The position numbers were made by a program, and so were the translations under genes. Below, in pieces: positions 58,976 through 64,000 of a DNA stretch of 64,000 bases; positions within the stretch are counted from its first letter, which is position 1; the number at the start of each line of letters is the position of its first letter. Origin of the DNA: Silene latifolia (taxonomy: Eukaryota; Streptophyta; Magnoliopsida; Caryophyllales; Caryophyllaceae); assembly GCF_048544455.1 (NCBI RefSeq), contig NC_133538.1, positions 42,878,969-42,942,968 on the forward strand. The letters run 5' to 3'. A model generated the notes under the pieces. It did no database searches, was not told where the DNA came from, and saw nothing but the letters and a program-made list of their open reading frames with translations.

Positions 58976-60342
58976 CCCATCTTGAAATATAAGTAAACCC
59001 CATTCATAGAAAATAATATTCTCCATTGTGACGATGACTTACTTTTTAAGAAATTGAGAGCTCTTTTTTTGTGGCATATTGTGTTGTTTTCGTAATTATT
59101 TTATCGTTTTCAAAGTGACTTTTATTTAATACCCGTATTCATAAAGAATATACTTATTTTATTCCTGATTGTGACTTAAAACCCATTTTTACTTTCAATA
59201 ATTTAATTATAAATTAATCTCTTAATTAACTTATTATGAGACTATAACATTGACTATAGTTTTATATATGATTTTGTATTTTTCTTTTAATGATTCATAA
59301 TGAACTACTCGTTAAATGAAAGAAATATATTTATGTCACCTCGCCCAGAAACAAAACATCCAGAAATCAAATACCACTCGTTTCGACTTTAATAAGAAGT
59401 TTGTGCATTTTCAGACATTATTTAAAAAATTAGAAGTCCTACTTATACCAGTTCTACCTATATACGCAGTTTTCTATGTGAATTACTCCACAATATTGCA
59501 AATTTTACGTAAACCTCAGCACAATATTCAACATATATAAACTTCTGCTTCCATAAGTTTTCTATGAACTTATCATTACCACTCAAAATAAAAACTCCAT
59601 AACATGTATCCTCTTAATTAATCTACGACATCACTTATTGAGCCGTCTAGCATAATTATCAATTGTCACTTACAAAACCAAACATACTATTCCATCCAAT
59701 TCCAATTGATCGTTTGATAAAAATTTCCTAATGAGAGAATGATTGACATTAAAAGAGCACCTATAATAAATATTCGCGTCGGAGTTACAAACCCATGTCA
59801 TACAATTCAGCTGCTATATATGTCATCCAACATTATCTCAATATTCACATTAGCGGCGCGCACACGTGTCATAATTAAATTATTGAACATAAATTTTGGT
59901 GAAAAAGCTTCTCAAATACGGAGTAACTTAGACACTCGTAGTATTCATTGTGTTTAAATGACTTCTCTACTAAATCATCAAAACATTTAAACAGTTTGTC
60001 CGAAAAAATTATGCCTTATTAATTAAACTTGAATACTCGATTGATTAGTGCGGAGTAGAATGCATAATGACACAACTACCTTGTCTGAAACAAATGTTCT
60101 CGTATTTTTTTATATGCATATATAAGGGAATAAAATTAGTGTATAAAATACCATCTTACCCTTAAATTTTGGAACTTATAATAAATACAAATCTGATGAC
60201 AAATTGTTTTATGGATAACTATGAGACAATCTCAATCCATACTGAACTACTCTCAATTAAAAAGAGAAGGTGATGCCGTAAATTGACCCATAGTGCGATA
60301 CACGGTTAATATAGAAGGAAACAAAATATACACACATAGAAA

Positions 60343-60560
60343 CCAATTCATGGACTATACAACCAGTTGTATATGTTGTACCTTGTAGAATCTGAGCTTT
60401 GTGTCAAAGTATCCGAGCTTTATATTAAAGAATATGAGCTTTATTAGAAAATATTGAGTTCATCCATCTAGACATTAAAAACATGAACTTTAAATTAGCT
60501 CAGAAAGAATACAGATAAGCTCGGATTCTTATACTTGGTTGTACCATGCTTATGGTCCTA
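60343..60560 (-). mobile_element. MITE of the TACAACCAGTTGTA family, copy 3 (inverted to copy 2)
   Basis: It starts AATTCATGGACTATACAACC on plus and ends GGTTGTACCATGCTTATGGT. The reverse complement follows copy 2 closely, so both come from one source element. Confidence 0.65.
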
Positions 60561-61244
60561 TCGCAAAAATATTTCAATAAAAAAAATATTAACTCCAAAA
60601 AAATTATTTGTATATTTGTTCCATAACTCTGCAAAATTGTAAATATTTGAAAATTTGCTCCATTAAATACTTACCTTTTCCAATATAAATAATGGAAGAT
60701 TCGCTTCACGCACGAATTAGAAATTTATAATGTTATATACTCAATTTAATATGGTACCTGAAATTCAACCAAATTGTACTATTAGTATGATTGACATGGT
60801 AAGGAAACACGGTAATAATATAGCAATACGCATTACTATCAGAAACTAAAAGTTCATTCAACAGGTAGGAGAAGAAAAAAATAAAAGAAGCGAGTAAAAA
60901 ATCGGGGTTTCAAGTTTTCTCCAAGTGGAGATTTCTATTTATATGTGTAGTGTTAAACATGTTTGGAGTCATGTAAACTCCTTTCGCTATTATTAAATTG
61001 ATATTATATTGTATTTGATAGACATGTTGTAACCGTGAAATTCTATAGGTATAGAAACACAAATTATTTTACCAGAGGTATAATATTCTAGTTGTATTAT
61101 AGTTGGTCTTATCTTCCACTTATAATGTCCTAATCAAATTCACATTCACATATTATATTATTATATTAATCTTATCTCAGCTCGGAATAGTTCGTAAAAC
61201 TTGGAGTCTCTATAATCGCTCGAAAAAAGCTTCCTTTATTAATA

Positions 61245-61262
61245 TAGATAGATAGATAGATA
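61245..61262. repeat. (GATA)n microsatellite at Helitron D 5' end
   Basis: Four to five GATA units (TCTA on minus) extend outward from the Helitron D 5' terminus, the same arrangement as at 2131-2155. Confidence 0.85.
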
Positions 61263-62401
61263 CTTCGTATACATGAGTTTGCATTTGTCCAAAACTTTGA
61301 AGTTATTAGTCATATTTTATACGGAGTATTGTATAAACTATTAAAGGGGGTTTAAATTAGATCTATTTTTTTTTATCATTCTTTCCACGCTATTTTCATT
61401 ATATGTATAATGATATACTCCGTGATTTCTACATCTTACTCAATTGTTAACTTAGAGCAAATAATAAGATGTGTCCAACTTAGAGTTTTTCTTCTGTTGT
61501 TTGTCAATTTGTAAAGAAATCCATATTATTTTTTACTCCCTCCATCCAAATCATTTATTTACTTTTGATAAAAATATAATTCACAAAAATATAGAAAGTA
61601 AACAAAGAATTGAGACGAAAAGAATATTATATACAAACTTATAAAGATTTTATGTTTGAGGGTATGCATATGACGAACTGATGGAGGTTGTATGAGGAAA
61701 AGAGTATTCCTCTATCTATTACAGTGAATAGTTTACATTTAATTTATTTTGTAAGGGGAAAAAAATGTAAATTATTGATTGGGATAGAGGCAGTATATAT
61801 ATCTGATGAACTTACGATGTTTTTGCAAGAAGGATTTTGTCACTACAAATTTTTATTTAAGACACTAACTTTTTGTTTATCAATCTGAATTGTCAATATG
61901 TTTTTGGTAAAAGTGCTTATTCATTCATTGTTTCTTTATCCAACAATTTTAAGCTAACACCTAGGACCTTAAGAATTAAGATCAATTATATGTTTTCATA
62001 ATCTTGCTGTCATAGTCTAACGCCACGGCGCCACCAATTAGAAAGATGTTTGATAATTACCCATTTATCCTAACAAAGATAACAATTACGAATTTTCATT
62101 ATAAGTTGTTAGGGAGCGTGCTGTTTAAGGACGAGTCAAGTAAAACCCAATCACACTCAGATCATTTTTTTATCAACTTGATGTGTTCCTAAAAGCTTGG
62201 TATTTCAGATCAATCTTGGGTCACGAGATACACTTATTATAGATCGAATCATTTTTGACATGCCTCACATCAAATATCATGAAAAATGAGTTCTCTTATT
62301 CTTCTTTGGTATTGATCATACAAAGTGACCAAAATGCAATTAAACAGTCGTTTTTAACAACAATCTCCTAATAAGTACTTTGAAGCCACTGTACTGATAT
62401 G
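61263..62401. other. AT-rich sequence ahead of a Helitron-type 3' end
   Basis: No gene is supported; the 66-codon frame at 61688 has no recognisable features. At about 61539-61630 CTCCCTCCATCCAAATCA and an inverted, decayed counterpart suggest the remains of a Stowaway MITE. Confidence 0.4.
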
Positions 62402-62431
62402 ACCCGGGCAAAGCCCAGGCTTGAAATCTAG
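62402..62431 (+). mobile_element. Helitron-type 3' terminus (plus strand)
   Basis: CCCGGGCAAAGCCCAGG forms a hairpin (seven pairs, one mismatch, loop AAA) followed by CTTGAAATCTAG and T. It is clearly related to the other 3' ends but diverged. No matching 5' end is obvious nearby; a diverged 5'-like motif lies at about 35640. Confidence 0.6.
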
Positions 62432-62648
62432 TAGAATGTAATTGCACAATCTATGCTGTGAAACTTTCATAGAATGATATTATTTTTATATTTCGAGGAA
62501 TTTGATACAGCTTATGCTACTTCGGATTCGACCCTCTAAGGTACAATGTCTAGTATTGCGCTTGCAACTGCTGCAAGTAAATTAAAACTTCATGTCTTTG
62601 GTGCTGTTGCTGGTGAATAACATTCCACGTCGAACAATCAATCCAAAA
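62432..62648. other. 3' flank of the F-box gene
   Basis: 217 bases between the Helitron-type end and the stop codon of the minus-strand gene. It should contain that gene's 3' UTR. Confidence 0.5.
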
Positions 62649-64000
62649 CTATTGATGTAATAGGGATCCTGTGGAAGTATCCGAGTTTCTGAGTAGTCTG
62701 TAATGGTCGAAGCCGTAGAATTCAATTTGGCAGCATGGAGAACTCCTAGGGACCTCGAACACTTTGTTGATAAACTGTAGTTCATTGTAAGTGTCGTCAA
62801 AATGATCATAACGAGGAGCAACAATATTGATTTGAAGCAGCTCCAAAGCTTTAGAACTACCTAACAAGTAGTTGAGCAGACGAAGCAAGACAATCTGAAA
62901 ACCAGGCACAAATGGGCATTCCATTATCTCAATCCTCTTGACACTAGTTATCAGACATTGAGGTGTGGAATCAGGTCTTGACCAACGTCTTTTGCGCGGC
63001 ATCCGACAGTAGGTAAAGTCGAAGGTAAGGACCTCGAATCCAGGGCACTGTTGCAGGAAAGCCAAATCGGTGAATGCACCAGCGAATCTAAAAAACACTC
63101 CATATACTCTGAATTTTAAATGAGTCAGCTGTTTGAAGGTGGTTTCTGCTAGTAGAGTCCCGGGCCTCGTTTTTCTACTAGGGAGAGTGAGGGACATATT
63201 AGAAATAAGGCTAAACAGGTTTGAAGGCAGGAAGGTTTGTGTGCCAATTGAAGCAGCAAGCATTGCAGTTGGGGGATTGACAAAGGAAACCCAGAATGGT
63301 TGACGTTTATCGGGTGTGCCATCAACGCCCAAGTACTTAAGTTGGTTGTGTTTAGCACAACTTTAATGGGATGATTCAGGAGCATATGCAACCGTCTTAA
63401 ACTGGGATTTGATAAGTTGAGTTTATGATAACCATAACTTGTGTAACGATCGTCTCACAACAGAAGGGTCCTCGAAGAATAAATCTTCAAGGGAAGGAGA
63501 ACAAGATACAAGCTTTTCCAAAACCGTAGAATTCCAAGGATATAATTCCACACTTACTTTCTTCAAATTAGGGAGGTGAAACAAGGCGAAACTGTTGTTA
63601 TTACGAGAATTGTAGTCTGGATGAAAACACAACCAGGGTCTGAGTTGAAGGATAACAAGGAAGGGATTTGGAAAACATGGAGTGGAGTATTCGGAAACAT
63701 ATCCGTGTAGAATCTCCATAATCCCTCCATTTTAAAGTTCAATTCTTGTAACCCATCTTTATGCTGACATGCCCAATCTAACCATGAACATAATCCAGAG
63801 TAGTTTTTGTTTCCATGCTTAAACGGGTTACTATCAGGATAAAAACTGAGGTTGAGGCTGAATCTACGGATGAAGGGCGACGTGAACTTAGGAAGGAGAT
63901 TATCAGTAATCTCGCCTTTGTTGTCGGTATGGAGGGACAGCTCGATGTCAGGGAGTTGGGTCCACAGCAATCGCCATTGCTGGCATAATACAGCAGTGGT
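62649..64000 (-). pseudogene. F-box/LRR (FBD-like) protein gene, 3' part, frame-broken
   Basis: The gene enters from the right edge. The first visible residues (CQQWRLLWTQLPDIELS) are the end of a plant F-box followed by the usual start of the LRR region. LRR-like text follows: WLDWACQHKDGLQELNF, LFHLPNLKKVSVELY, LEKLVSCSPSLEDLFFED, LRRLHMLLNHPIKVVL and LKYLGVDG, ending with CQIEFYGF near the stop at 62649. F-box proteins bind SKP1 and choose targets for SCF ubiquitin ligases. The frame changes near 63725, 63430 and 63347 and has no consistent intron borders there, so I call it a pseudogene. Assembly errors are the alternative. Such genes form large, fast-turnover families. Confidence 0.7.

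Larger units (their letters stand above)
57252..61248 (-). mobile_element. Helitron D, non-autonomous (3997 bp)
   Basis: On minus it starts TCTATATTAATAAAGGAAGC then TTTTTTCGAGCGATTATA at 61248. It ends with a GC-rich palindrome (GCCCGGGCATTGCCCGGGC) and ATTAAATCTAG at 57252. Helitron C begins at the next base. It has no Rep-helicase. The interior contains three related inverted-repeat elements and simple AACTTA-type repeats. Confidence 0.78.

Overview
This is nuclear DNA from a flowering plant, almost certainly a eudicot. The evidence is AT-rich intergenic sequence, GT-AG introns, plant-type Helitrons, Tekay and Tat/Ogre Ty3-gypsy elements, Stowaway and Tourist-like MITEs, and a MULE carrying a Ulp1-like protease gene. 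Caryophyllales is a guess from the flavour of the repeats and is not demonstrated. Only the two edges hold host-type genes: the last two exons of a WD40 (WDR25/PRP17-like) gene on the left (2-1839, +) and the tail of a frame-broken F-box/leucine-rich-repeat gene on the right (62649-64000, -). The roughly 60 kb between them are nested transposable elements.

Left block (2.15-19.7 kb, +): two non-autonomous Helitrons lie head to tail. Helitron A (2152-16598) contains a Tourist-like element, a complete Tekay LTR retrotransposon (4257-15507, TSD AATTT, tRNA-iMet primer site, chromodomain integrase, Stowaway MITE in its 3' part) and a hAT MITE. Helitron B (16599-19733) starts at the next base.

Middle block (19.7-38.1 kb): a (TA)n tract leads into a Kaonashi-like MULE (about 19.8-31.4 kb). 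It has a decayed FAR1/MULE/SWIM transposase gene on + and, pointing towards it, a multi-exon Ulp1-like gene on -. That gene carries two consecutive Ulp1 modules: the first keeps His-Asp-Cys and the second reads Tyr-Asp-Ser. Next comes a truncated Tat-lineage retrotransposon (31426-35589, -) between two (TA)n tracts. Its pol has an RNase H-like domain between protease and reverse transcriptase, with most catalytic acids missing. A Tourist-like MITE full of GGT repeats (37103-37840) follows.

Right block (38.1-61.2 kb, -): a second head-to-tail Helitron pair lies in the opposite orientation. Helitron D (57252-61248) abuts Helitron C (38103-57251). C was opened by a 15.5-kb Ogre/Tat-type retrotransposon (41443-56916, TSD CAATG). 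Besides gag-pol on -, this element carries an antisense gene (45063-48066, +) with a plant mobile domain and a coiled-coil tail. That gene lies downstream of an array of five hairpin repeats. Another Helitron-type 3' end (62431) closes the repeat block 217 bases from the F-box gene.

All long element genes contain stops or frameshifts, so nothing here looks autonomous now. All positions come from reading the sequence by eye. Family names rest on recognised motifs, not on a database search.
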